From Scatophagus argus (taxonomy: Eukaryota; Chordata; Actinopteri; Scatophagidae), in assembly GCF_020382885.2 (NCBI RefSeq), contig NC_058508.1, forward strand, positions 7,308,055 through 7,372,054: a DNA stretch of 64,000 nt, in the 5' to 3' direction. Position numbers and translations under genes: made by a program. Under the pieces are notes generated by a model that did not search any database, had not been told where the DNA came from, and saw only the letters and a list, made by a program, of their open reading frames with translations. Of this stretch, positions 36,701-48,363 are shown piece after piece. Position 1 is the first letter of the stretch, and the number at the start of each line of letters is the position of its first letter.

Positions 36701-37991
36701 ATGTGAATAAGAATCCTTCTCTGCTTTAAATCATTCTCAAGAGTCTCTGTAACAAACAGACTGTACAACTGTTGTTCTAAACTATTAGTCTTTCATTTTA
36801 TCATTTTTTTTTATTTAACAAGGACCTTTTTTCTTTACAGATAAGCAGTGCAACAAATGTTTTCTAGTTAGAGCTAATTTGATCAGTCAACAGGTTAAAT
36901 GTAAAGTGTAGAGCCCTGTGAAATGAAACTGAATGTGGTCTAGTATAAATTAAGGCACTTACATGTGAACAGGGTATGGCTGACAGGTGGGACAAACACT
37001 GTCATCTCTGCTGACCTCCAGCACCGTGTCAGGGAACCACACTGCTGTCTTACAAGCTGGGAAGCCTACGCAGGACAGGTACTTACTGCAGAGACACAGT
37101 GGAGAGGACAGCAGGAGCCGAACTGTTACAGTTCAATTCAGTTCAGTTCAAAAATACGTTATTTGTCCCCAAGGGGCAATTTAGTAAACATGGATGGCTA
37201 AAACTAATACATCAACGTAATAGATTATCAAGATACAAGGTTTGTTGTGGCAACATAAAAAAGGAACTACGTAATGTCAAATTTCAAATTTCTACCACTG
37301 TAGAAAATTAAACTAAAAGCTAATGTGCAGCTGCTTTGTATTTAATGGGCTGCATGGTTCCTTAAAGTGTAATAACAGAAACAGGTCACCTTTTGGAGAT
37401 AAGCAGATGAGGACAGAAATGCAGAATTTGATTCTAAAGTGCAGAAAGACTGACAGCATCTTTGTTCTCTTGTGATAATATAGCTTTAAACTTATTTGCT
37501 GCAAGTCTCGCCTCACCCGTTTCCCTCCCTCTTCTTCTTCAGCACCATGTCCCGCCCACAGTGAGGACACTTCCTGACCGGCAGCGGTATCTCTATGTTC
37601 TCCTGCTCTGCTTCAGGGATCTGCAGAGCTGCACCCAGATATGGAGACAGGGCTTCATCCAACCTGAGGAAACAACAAAAAACAATAACCAATCTGCATT
37701 GATCTGAGGGCAGCTGTTACTAGTACATTATTTTACAATGTGTCACACGAGTCTGGTCCTTTGGGTTCAAATGCTGCATAAGAAATACACAACACATTTA
37801 CAACAAAAAGTAACTAACTTCTTTGCCTTCCTGGCAGACTCAATGAAGACAGTCTTATATTTCTGGATGTGATGCTGCAGCACGCTTTGTTTGTCCTTCC
37901 TGCCCTCTGATACCAGCTTGAGGTCCGCCTCCAATTCAGCACGCAGGTTTGGTTTGGACATCTCATAGCCCATGGAGTTGTAACCTAAACA

Positions 37992-38029
<38 letters not shown>

Positions 38030-38790
38030 TGTCATACATTTGAGTGACAGGGACAGCGGAAGCCTATCAACATCTGTATGTATTGAAACCTATTGTATAA
38101 TATGACATGCAGTGTGTTTGAGCACGCGTGTGTGTACATACCCTCCACCAGTCCCATGCCAAGCTCTCCAGGGAGAAATCTCTGGTCAGATGTCAAGCCA
38201 ACATACATGCGACTCTTTATAGTCTCTATGTGCTCTGCATGGGTCGCATCTGTGCCTGTAATACACACAGTTCATACAGACCACTTTGTATCAGACACCA
38301 GACAGTTAGTCCTGAACAAACCACACAAACAACAATTCTGTATCAAATTGACAGGAGGGTCACAAAGTTGTTGCCAGGTTTGCATTAGATAAGTATTCAT
38401 GTGCTTTTATTCAAGGTACAGGCGCAGCAAAATCAGATATGGTGCAAACAGGTCAACAAATAGACAACAACACACAGAAAGAGGCTCTTTAGGAAAAAAA
38501 AGGATTTTTCAATGTGTGCAAATGCGACAAATAAATCCAGGTGGACATACACAGTCCAACAAACAGATCTGCACAGTCACAGTCACAGTCACAGTCATGT
38601 GTGTGTGTGTATGTGTGTGTGTGTTAAATATTTCTGGTTGGCTGTTACAAACAATGCATGGATTTAGAGCATTTTTTTAAACAAATGAGATGAAATATGT
38701 TGATTTTTGAGTCCAAAACAGATGGTTCCTTTTTAAATCTAAATGTTTTGATTTATTTATTTTACTATATCAGAATATATTTTATGTAGG

Positions 38791-38839
<49 letters not shown>

Positions 38840-39055
38840 GGTATGAGAGTCAAACTTTTGAGTATTGAATAAGAGTCAATGGTCAAAACAAAACAAAACA
38901 CGCGTGTGTGTGTTACACCATACCAATGCCATGCTTCTCCATCAGTGCTATGAGGTCAGCTTCAGTGAGCAGCTGCGGAGGACTCGTCTGTCCGTCCACC
39001 ATCTCGATAGCGGAGGGCTGAAACTGGGAGCCTTGCTCGTACACTGGAATCAGCT

Positions 39056-39122
<67 letters not shown>

Positions 39123-42100
39123 CAGGCTTACTGGGACATGCCACACAAACAACAAGAGGCAGCAGGCAACTGAAGCCACACTCAGCATCCTCTATAAAAG
39201 CAAAGCACTTAAGCCACGGTACCATCAATTTTCTCTGACTTCACTTAATTTAGAACCTTTAGATGAGACTTTTAATAGAACTTTGTTAGAAGAAAGACAT
39301 CACTGGCATAGTGAGTTCACAGAGTTCTCACTGAGGTGATTGTTGCTATGGGATCCTGGAATAGAATGAGTAGATATTCTCTTGTGTACCTTTCTACATT
39401 TGGCTTTTAGTACATTTTATTCAGGAACATGAACAACATATTCAGATTCACTGATGTGTCCTCCTGCGGCTACACACACACACACCTTGGTGGTCCACTT
39501 GTCATACGGGTAAACGTCCAGGTAGTTCCTTGCAATGATCATAAGTCCCGAGGTGGAGAACTTCTCCTGGGCGATGTCTATGTCCACCACAGTCTCCTGC
39601 CCTAAAGCATCCTGGGACACACAAGCTAGGAAGTGCCGGACAATGAACTCATACAAACGTCCTTCATTACCCTGGAAACGTGAGAAACAGAAAGAAAATC
39701 ACTTCTTCACACTGTCGTGAACTGTGTGTTCATCTCCTAATCCACGTGTGTCTAAAAATATGTTCAGGAGAGACTGGTTATTGGCTCTGATATTCAACTT
39801 TTTTCCAATTACTGGTAGATTGCCGATAAAAAATTAATTAATTAAAAATGTATTGTTTGTAATAGTAGTGAAATCTAAAAGCGTCTATATTTTGTATCAG
39901 CATTCTGCAAACTAACTAGCTACTAAAGTTATTAAATTAATGTAGTGAGGTATAAAGTAGTAGTAAATGGAAATTTGTAATTGTATACAAGCATAGTACT
40001 TGAGCAAGATGTACTTAGTTACTGCACACTTTATCACGGGTTATTACCTTTATCAGTGCTTTCTAATGAACGTGCATGTGCATAACAATAGCTGCGTCCA
40101 TGCAGGTAGTAGAAACAGTTGCGCAGTTTGGGCACGGAAAGAGCTGTCACCAATAATTAATTAATTACTTAATTAATTAAGCTGTTTATTAAGGGTGTTC
40201 ATTATGATTAAAAATAAAAAAAGAGAAGAAAACAGAACATTTTGGTTCTGGAACATTTTTTGTTGTTACTGTTACAAAAAATGTCCCCACAGGGGGAAAA
40301 AAATTCAGCCTACAGTGGGAAGAATATGACTCATTTGAACAAAATGAACTCCAGCTTTTGTCAACTGACCTGCAGTGTACCACTGTACTTGGTGGGGTGT
40401 ATGGGGGGGTGGGCTTGGTCTGATTTCTTGCCCTGCCGTGGGTTGGGACCACCAGGCTGCTCAAGCACCCGCTGGGCAAAAGTCCCCCAGACTGGGCTTT
40501 GTGTCTGCTGCTCCACCAGGGGACTAAGGGCCAGGTTTTGGGGAAAAATGTTTGTTTCTGTACGAGGGTAACTGATGAACCTGAGCAGAAAAAAGAAAAA
40601 AACAAGAGTCACAAATCATCCTAACATACAGGAACGAAGAGAGAAATAGGACATTGCTAGTAAACTCATCTATTAAACGTCTGAAAGACGCAACACTGCC
40701 AGATGGCATCTTTTCATGTCTAAAAATAGGCTGAATTTTGAGGTGGTACAACAGCCCTGTAAATAAACTCTACGCCTGACCGTTGTACTGATGGCACAAA
40801 GCCTCTGATAAGGTGGCTTCAAGTCAGCCATCTGAGTACAAACGAAAGATCAAAAATACTGCAGGAGGATAATCTGATATGGACATTTAGTATACAGTCA
40901 TACCAAGCCATTACTTTGCCGTGGGGATAACAGTATACAGTACCTGACGTACACTCACCCTTGGGTATAGAGCTTTTCTGCAATTTTCATAGTCTCTTTG
41001 GCATTTAGCCTCAGCTTGCGAGATGCCAATTTCTCCAGCTCCTGTTGATCAAATAAAGATAGAGGCCTTTGATACAAGGACCCAATACATTTAAGCAAAC
41101 AAAGCACTGTTCTTCCTGCCGTGCTGGGAAAACACCTACGCACATTTAACATATGTTCGCTGAGATGCAATGCACATATGTGTGTGATTGTTTGACTTTA
41201 TATTCTTACCACAGTGTCCAAAGGCAGCGGTCTCCACTTGCTCTTGGGCTTGCTGGTTACTGAGGTGATTGTTGCTATGGGATCCTGGAAAAGAATGAAA
41301 AGATATTCTCTTGTGTACCTTTCTGCATGTGGCTATTAGCCCATTTTATTCAGGCACATGGACAACATTCAAATTTACTGATGTGTCCTCCAGAGGCTAC
41401 TGCTGCAGGTGGAGGAGAGGTCACACATGTGCGGATGTGATCGGTCCAAAGAGTGGACACACACAGAGCTGGTACAAATGCATGGTGCCTTTCTCAGTGG
41501 GTAACATCAACAACATCGCTGTATTTTTGCATTTACATCAAATAAGTCCCAGTACACTAATTTGTATAGTGAGCATAACCGCATTAATATGTCATAAACC
41601 CAAATTCACTCTCCTGCATTGCTTTGCTTATACTGTGTTCCAGTATGAATACATATTGCACCTGAGCATTTTGCCTTTAGCTGACTGCAGTGGTGCTTTG
41701 CTCCTGACAACTGATGAACTTCACAGAGATCAACAACAGGTAACAGGATTTGTCAACAAATACATAAAGAGAAGATTGACTCACAGGAAATAGGCTGCGT
41801 GTATTCTCTTCTGTGTGCTATCATGTTCTTATCTGCATGCTACCATGCAAAGCCCTCAATGCTATGTGAAACAACAAGCTCCGAGCTAGGAACCTGCACA
41901 TGGCAATGTTAAGTTTTGACAAAAAATTTTGATTGTACAATAAGGCAGCCTGCTTGGTTCTTTTTCAGGGGTTTAGCCATTTAACTGCCATGTCTCACCT
42001 CCACGTGTGCAAATGTTCCACTAAAACAAAACAAGTACAAACAAGCCAGAACGTTTTTTTTCCTCCCTATACCATAATGATTAAAGGTTCAGCCAGATCT

Positions 42101-42966
42101 TGCTCCAGCACTAAAACACAGTGTGGAGATACTGTATGCAAGACTAGAAATACACATTCCAGCCAACGGTTTCACACAATGAAATTGATCAACAAGTGAC
42201 AGAAACGTGCGAGGAAAAGCAGAAATGTACCAGCAGAGGCAGAAAAGAAGGAGAATGCTAGCAAGAAAACATGGCTGTAAACAATGCAGGTTTCAAAACT
42301 GGGGGAAAAAATTGGCAGAGTGGACAGAAACACTGTTTCATTTTTTTGAGGGCAATTTTGGATAGAAAAATTGAAACAACATGTTGATCTGCATGGGTGA
42401 CTACAAGAAAACAATTTCATTTTATACACAGCGATTTGATCATTTGTAGACAAACAATGATGAGTTTGAGGACAAAACAAAAAGTTAAATATGTACAGAT
42501 CCATTTTGTTTTCAGATTTTTTTTTCATATTTTTTTTGTTTATTAGTTTTGTATTTTTGACTTGGTATTACTCATGTAAGCAAAACAGGTATCTTGATTA
42601 ATGTTTTTATTAAGCTCTGGTGTACAGGGACATGCAGTACTCTTTTTTTTGTCTGACCAGAGTTTGTCTCCTGATAGTCAGATCTGTCTCAGTTGGAAAC
42701 AGTGAAATCTAGCTAAGTGATAATAACATGCCTGTCAGCTGTGAGCACCTTGGCAATTAATAAGTGTTTTCAGTGAGACAGTCACAGATTCAGATGACAT
42801 CTCCATCCTGTTAACATCCTGTTAGTGACAGAGACCACACGGGATTTAAAACAAAGAAATGCTGAGGTGAGATCAACTAAGAAAAAGATTACAGAACAAC
42901 TAAATGTACTGACACTATTGCGCAGATTGGAACAACACCAAAATTAAATCATCATTGTAAATACAC

Positions 42967-43013
<47 letters not shown>

Positions 43014-46000
43014 ATGACAAGAGGCAATATTAATCTTCATTACTGCATGATGAATACTGATCATAATTTCATACTTCAAACATTACCATACATGACATAT
43101 CATAATAACCAACTGTGGGTCATTTTTTTCAATTGCAATTTTTGTCAGTTTATGTTGCTACTTGAATAATCTGCCTCAGACTCTCGTTCAGCGAGCTAAC
43201 CCATTAGCACAGTACACACAATAATTTAACATTTAACTCACCCTGAATTTAACATTAAATTGACGGTTTACTTGGACCAAACAAGACTTGGTGATTGTTG
43301 GACTCACCAATCCGGCAACTTTTACCTTACTTTTGTGCAACTTAAACTTTGTGCTAATAATCACGTAATGTAACAGTTCTTCACTTTTATTTATCTTCAC
43401 TTCAATGAAGTTGTGTTTGATAAGGTTAGTAAGTACATCTTGTGCATTCACAGATGTAGAGGGTTTATTTCCATTTTAGTTTCACAGAGAAACAGTCTAT
43501 TGAAGTACTGCTGAAGTTCAGGTAACATGGTAATTCAAATTAGCTTCTTAATTTGCACATTACAATAATAAACTGCAATGATCTAAAGAAACAAGGGTCC
43601 AAGCAAACAAGACCATGAAAAAGTCCAAAACTTCACTAAGAACACAAAAATATCAACATTACATTTGCAACCATGAACTAGGAAATACAGTAAGAATGTC
43701 TTTACAAGACTTGCACATACAGAAAACTAAGCTATTGTAAACTAACCTACAAAGCGAACTATTGTAGACATCTTAGCATTTGCAAATATGCATTACAGTA
43801 GAGTTCTAGGCCTGCTTTAATTCATTATAATGCTTAAGAAAGCACATGACATGTGCAAAGATACACATATTAGTGTGCTCCTGATAAAACACACATAGGC
43901 ACAACAGCAACATACCTCCATGCAGATCTGGTAGAGCACCAGGCAAGCTGTGTGGTTAAAGAGACGGTTTCTTTTCCAGTTAAACTCCACAGTGTCCTCC
44001 TCCACCTCATGCAGCACTGAGACGGACAAAGAAAAGAGGGAACGAAGAGCAGCCTGTTTAAAACCAGAATACTTTCATCTCTGTTGAACCTGTTTGCACA
44101 CAACTGAGTTTGTACCTTTGATCTTGTAGAAGGTTTCGGGTATGAAAGACTGGATGGCTTTGAAACGCTCCACCACAAAGCCCAGAGTGGGAAACTGGCA
44201 GCTTCCGTATGAGATCAGCTGATTGGCCAGAGATTCTGGAAAGATCTTCTGCAGGCGAAGGGTTTGGAATCGAGTGAAGGACGCACCTGATGAAGACGTG
44301 CACAGGAAAGAAGCTGGGATCATATTAACAACTTACAGTGTTTTCAATCTATTTAACATATTTTCAGATAGACACAGTCAATGTTGTATTATAGGTGAAG
44401 ACATATCTATTCCACGTCTTCATCCAGAATTTAAATTGTGATTCTGCATGGACCATCATCTGTAGAGCCATCCAATAATCCTGGAATAATGTTTTTGCAT
44501 CAGTGTCCTGATGCATTTAGAGTACAGTTTAAGAGTGCTACCATACCTATCCGCAGGTCCAGCTCCTGACGGACATCAACAGCATAGCTGATGTTAGAAT
44601 CTGGCTCTGTTAGTGTCTCACAAGCTCTCCGGATGGAGTTTGGGGTGATCTCAGAAAACTTTGCTCGAAAGACTTGTAAATTTGGCTTCACTAAAAAGCA
44701 GACATAAAAGGCAAGAAAGATTTGTGGACAAACATACACAAAATCTTTTCACAGTCACAGAAACATTGCAAATTCCACTTCATTAATATGAATATCAATT
44801 CTACATAGCTGAGAGTAAATTGTTGTGTAGTTTGACATGTTGGGATGAGAATATGAGAAGACCAACACCACTCTAATGTCTATAGAGTAAATATGAAGCT
44901 ACAGACAGGAACAGATTAGCTTAGCATAGCAAAAAGGCTGGAAACAGAGAAAAGTGGATAGCCTGGGACAAAAGATATAACACGGACAGAGCAGATCTAA
45001 CTTTTTACCCATCTTCTATTTGTTCTGCTAATCTAAGTTAATTGTATTCTGGCTCCAGCTTCATATTTACCGTTGTATCAATCCTCTCATCTAACTCTTG
45101 GTAATATGCATTTTTTTCCAAAATATCAGAGCCAATATCAAAGTATTCAGATTTCAGGTACATGCTCACTTGCATCCACACAACAACAAAAACAAACCAC
45201 TTATATTACTACATATTACCTGCTTTACAAACATCGATGATTTCAAAGCCAATGTTTTCTCCCTCTCTGTCACAGTCAGTCCAAATGACTAAGGCCTGGC
45301 ACTGCCTTGCCTCTTTCTCTAGTGTCCGCTTGAGAGACAGGGAAAAGATTAGACATAAACAATTAGATGTGTGGAGGAGTCATAAAAATTCACAATCCAT
45401 TGCTATTACCCAAATTCAACATTATTTTCTTTGAATGAGAATTGTGGCTCACACTGTTGAGAGATGAAAGGCAAAAAGTAAGCGCATCATCCAGATTTAC
45501 TGCTTACTCAAAATGAACAAATGGTAAATGGTGTAGGTTATCCTAGTTTCACAAATCTAAAGCAATTCTGAAACTGCACAAATTATTTGGAGCAAACGGA
45601 AACAAGAACTCAAAATATCACAGAGAACGTATTACACATTAAGACACAATGTGGCTACAAAGTGAGAGATCCAATAAGTTCATTCAATACAAATAAAATC
45701 ATTTTTATGACATTGTGGCCACAAGAAGGGCAGTGAATAAACATACCTTGATTTGTATCATGTTATCTGGACAGTACTTCTCTACCTCAGCATCAAACAA
45801 CAGAACAGGGTTGCAGCTGTGCCTTTGGAGAGAAAATTGTCCAGCTAATACCACTTGCTATGATACTGTGTAATGCTGAATATTACCAGAAATTAAACTT
45901 GTTTTAACTCACCATTTCTGATACGGTGTTTTAAACTCCAGAGCCAGTAAATGGCCTGATACTGATGTCATTGTTACTGTTACATTCTGGAGTCCAGAAA

Positions 46001-46846
46001 CATAATGAAAGCAGAAAGATCACAAACAACAAACTAGAAAATATATATATATATATGTATGATATCTAATTATTTCACTGTATGCACTCACCTGACCAAA
46101 GAGATGATATTCATACTCATAGATTTTATTGAACTTTGACATCCCTTCTCTCTGAAATGGAAAAAAGACAATCAGCAAGACCACCACAGTTATTTAAATT
46201 TTCAAAGTGACTTATTCAGCTAGTTCAACAGTCCAATACACAAGGACATTCACTTTGCTCTCACGTAAGACTATCTTCCAATTTTAGCTGGAACCAATTC
46301 ATTCATTCATCTAGAAATGTGATCTTGTGCTCAGTGTTAGGAGGGCCACTGACTGGAAAGACTCACTGATAATGAGGAAACTGTCAATCAACGAACCAGT
46401 AGTCTAATCCGCAAACATATTTCATTTTAATGTCATTTATAACAAAAACAGACACTGAAAAGAACATCATAGCTTGAAAAAAGACTTGAAGAAGAAGACC
46501 ACTGATCGATTATCAAAGTTGTTTCGGATACATTCTCTGTCCATCGACTACTCGTTTTAACACTACACTAATATCATGTATTTTGGTTTTGTACTTCTGG
46601 TGAGAAGACGTGACTGACCCTTCTGGACCTGCCGTTGGACATGATCTCTGATATGCCTTTGGCTGCATCATTTTTCTCGGCTACGCAGAGGACTCGCTTG
46701 ATCTGAGCCCGGTTTCGGTTCATGCCGGCCTCCTGCGGTGTGTCCGGACACGGGACACTCTGCGCCGTACAAAAAGACCTCCGTTGGCTCCCTAGCCACT
46801 GTAGACCAGATCGAAACAAAGATCTCCTGAGTAGGTGTACTAGCAT
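33708..46846 (-). CDS. top3a: DNA topoisomerase III alpha
   Basis: Type IA topoisomerase. With BLM-RMI1-RMI2 it dissolves double Holliday junctions, and in mitochondria it separates daughter mtDNA. The exons in transcript order are 46619-46846, 46092-46151, 45913-45986, 45747-45822, 45220-45328, 44547-44690, 44116-44286, 43916-44016, 41210-41284, 40959-41041, 40370-40580, 39486-39671, 38924-39053, 38142-38255, 37819-37984, 37517-37663, 36963-37085, 34956-35644 and 33708-33856. They give 1011 residues (human about 1001). Visible parts: a basic mitochondrial presequence (residues 1-30), Toprim ([13 protein letters not shown] near 50; [13 protein letters not shown] near 163), catalytic Tyr378 in [10 protein letters not shown], a four-Cys topoisomerase zinc finger, two GRF zinc fingers in exon 18, and a C-terminal CCHC knuckle ([14 protein letters not shown]). 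The last intron uses a GC donor. Met42 begins a probable nuclear form. The gene is head to head with smcr8. Confidence 0.95.
34530..34805 (+). repeat. Dispersed teleost repeat family B (copy 1)
   Basis: The copy lies in the last top3a intron. It runs GTATGTTAACATTTGGTAAT, then GTACAGCTAAGGCTGATGGG, then GACCAGCTGGTGGCGCTAGA, then CAGCTGTTGAGATGTTTCAG and a GATCAAAGTGGTGGACAGAC end. The first parts recur in the same order at 49495-49790, and inverted parts at 56925-57175. A G12 run is included. Confidence 0.65.
35850..36110 (+). repeat. Dispersed teleost repeat family C
   Basis: Diagnostic phrases are CCATCCATCCATGCATAATC, ACATTCACACCTACGG, GACTGTGGGAGGAAGCC and CACGCAGACACGGGGAAAAC followed by ATGCAAAC. 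This text is very widespread in fish genomes and I recognise it as a high-copy interspersed repeat. It lies in a top3a intron and has no coding capacity. Confidence 0.75.
37135..37192 (+). repeat. TTCAG microrepeat with repeat-tail fragment
   Basis: Several GTTCA/TTCAG units are followed by TTATTTGTCCCCAAGGGGCA, related to the fragment at 300-345. It lies in a top3a intron. Confidence 0.5.
37995..38027 (+). repeat. AC microsatellite next to a top3a acceptor
   Basis: An AC run begins about 10 bases from the acceptor of top3a exon 15 (exon edge at 37984). On the transcribed sense strand it is a TG run upstream of the AG. Confidence 0.9.
38568..38626 (+). repeat. CAGTCA hexamer array passing into TG run
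   Basis: About four CAGTCA units are followed by an interrupted TG run, inside a top3a intron. Confidence 0.85.
38793..38834 (+). repeat. AT microsatellite
   Basis: About 21 uninterrupted AT units lie in a top3a intron. Confidence 0.9.
39059..39121 (+). repeat. Long AC microsatellite abutting a top3a acceptor
   Basis: About 31 uninterrupted AC units end only a few bases from the acceptor of top3a exon 13 (exon edge 39053). On the sense strand this is (GT)n directly before GCTAG, in place of a normal polypyrimidine tract. Confidence 0.95.
39330..39474 (-). repeat. Duplicated copy of top3a exon 9 start plus upstream intron
   Basis: The segment matches 41259-41401 over about 145 bases with few differences. 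It shares TGAGGTGATTGTTGCTATGG, GATCCTGGAA-AGAATGA, AGATATTCTCTTGTGTACCT and CTGATGTGTCCTCC. It carries a copy of the acceptor and first nine codons of exon 9, but lies downstream of exon 12 in transcript order. Confidence 0.85.
41259..41401 (-). repeat. Source copy of the top3a exon 9 duplication
   Basis: This copy contains the real 5' part of exon 9 (41210-41284) and its upstream intron. It is the partner of 39330-39474 and is taken as the original because it continues into the full exon. Confidence 0.8.
42970..43012 (+). repeat. TG microsatellite
   Basis: About 21 TG units lie in the long top3a intron between exons 8 and 9. The rest of that 2.6-kb intron shows nothing recognisable. Confidence 0.9.
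44820..45130 (+). repeat. Dispersed teleost repeat family A (longest copy)
   Basis: This copy carries the 5' end (GACATGTTGGGATGAGAATA), a middle (ACCACTCTAATGTCTATAGA, AATATGAAGCTACAGACAGG) and the core GATTAGCTTAGCATAGC followed by GGCTGGAAACAGAG. It lies in a top3a intron. A possible inverted part follows at about 45050-45120. Confidence 0.65.
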
Positions 46847-48363
46847 GCCTATCCGCTCTCACATGAAACAGCCCGTCCTCCAGGTAGTCCTGTCACTGGT
46901 GTCTCTCCAATGTGTTAGCATGTTAGCTAACGTAGCTAGCGGTAACCCGTCTTCAAAACTTTTAAGAAAGAGCTAAAAAGTCGTCACCAGTTGACTAACT
47001 TCCCAACTGATAAATTAAACAAAGAAAAATGGCGTTAACACAGGAAAATCCCGATTTACAACTTCAGGAGCAACGCTATAAACTACCTGTGATACTGTTT
47101 GTTCTGTTTACAAATTCCCCGCCCGCCTGTCAAACTCTGCCGTAATCAAGGTCGTAATACTGTCGTAAAACCCTGGAACTAGCAAAACCTTAATGTAAAA
47201 CGAGTTTATAACAATGGTGCTGTAACGGTGTTCAAACTGTCTGTCGTCTACACGAATATGCAATATAATTACTAATAATAATGACAACAAATGTTTCACA
47301 ACAGTTATTATGTAATTAATTATAATACGTCAACGTTAAACAGAAAATCCACCCTAAATCAGAACTTCGACAGTTCAACTTTATAAACCTAGACTGTGAA
47401 ACCAAGACTGAAAATGTCCCCTGTGTTTTAATTAGAGGTTTTAGTAATTCTACAGCTAAAAGTATACGTTTTGTATTGATTTTTTTAGGTATAAAATGTT
47501 TGACTTGTATCTGACTACATTTTGATTAAATGATTTAGTGTTGTCTGACAAACAGGTAGCCAAGTAAAGAATATTTAAAGAAAAAATTAAATAACAAAAC
47601 ATATTTGAGGAGTGAATCATGAAATTATCATTAGTATATAATCATCATTATGAATCATCGGTATAAAATTGAAACTAAAATTCTGGTTTAGGGTGGAATT
47701 TCTCCGGATGGGAAGGAGGATTGGTCACCTGACCAGACTACAACCAGCTGAGTAAACATGGCGTCTGTCTTTGGACGTGAAAATTACATGTAGCGCTTCT
47801 GTCTGTCTACGGCGTTTCTGTCGCATCAGTATCCCGCATTTTTGACCAGAACGCACAAAGGTAATGGATACGACGCACGAAGACAGGAAGAGAAGGAGAG
47901 AAGCGCTTCATTGATGCTGCTTTTTATTTCTTCTCTCTGCACATCATGAATGGTCTGATGCCTCCCGGACCCTGTGATTGAAACAAGATAATTGCTTTTG
48001 TTAACAGACACACTGATTTATATTTCTGTCGAGGCGGATGTTTTTATTTTATCTGATTCATATCCAGGCTCTTTTTCTGTGGACTGGCTCCTGTAGTGTC
48101 ACGACTGTATTTTGGGCCCACTCTTCTCTGGGACCTCTTGTCATAGATCATATAATGATGATATATTGATTTTTTTTGTGGACCCTCTCCATCTCTGGGC
48201 CACAGCTGTTCTATCCCAACTAACAATTATGCAACAGAACAGACAATCTCAATGTTCTTCATGGGGCTGCCCTCCACTGCTGTGCTCTGACAGTTGGTTT
48301 ATGGCTTATTAGTTGTGCTGCACTGTGTGTTGTCTTTCTGATGCCTTGCTCAACAACACCACT
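46847..48363. promoter_or_regulatory. Shared top3a/smcr8 head-to-head promoter and smcr8 5'UTR
   Basis: The start codons of the two divergent genes are about 1.5 kb apart. Candidate elements are an inverted CCAAT (ATTGG at about 47719) beside GTCACCTGAC (47724-47733), one base from a CLEAR/E-box palindrome. A non-coding smcr8 exon 1 probably ends at the donor AAAG|GTAATG near 47860. A likely 5'UTR acceptor (TCTGACAG) ends at 48293. No coding gene is seen here. Confidence 0.5.
47758..47793 (+). other. Upstream ORF in the smcr8 5'UTR
   Basis: ATGGCGTCTGTC begins an 11-codon reading frame that stops at 47791-47793, within the probable non-coding first exon. The start context (AAACATGG) has a purine at -3 and G at +4. 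It could lower smcr8 translation; this is inference. Confidence 0.4.

Noticed and set aside
38963-39228. Open frames through the AC microsatellite near 39.1 kb
   Set aside because: Translations are His-Thr or Cys-Val dipeptide repeats created by the microsatellite.
46668-46862. Alternative minus-strand start frame at top3a exon 1
   Set aside because: It is in a different frame from the Toprim sequence. The 46846 ATG gives both a presequence and the conserved VLCVAEKND.
48313-48363. Upstream extension of smcr8 to 48313
   Set aside because: The triplet at 48313 is TTG, not ATG, and the ATG at 48364 aligns with the known SMCR8 start.
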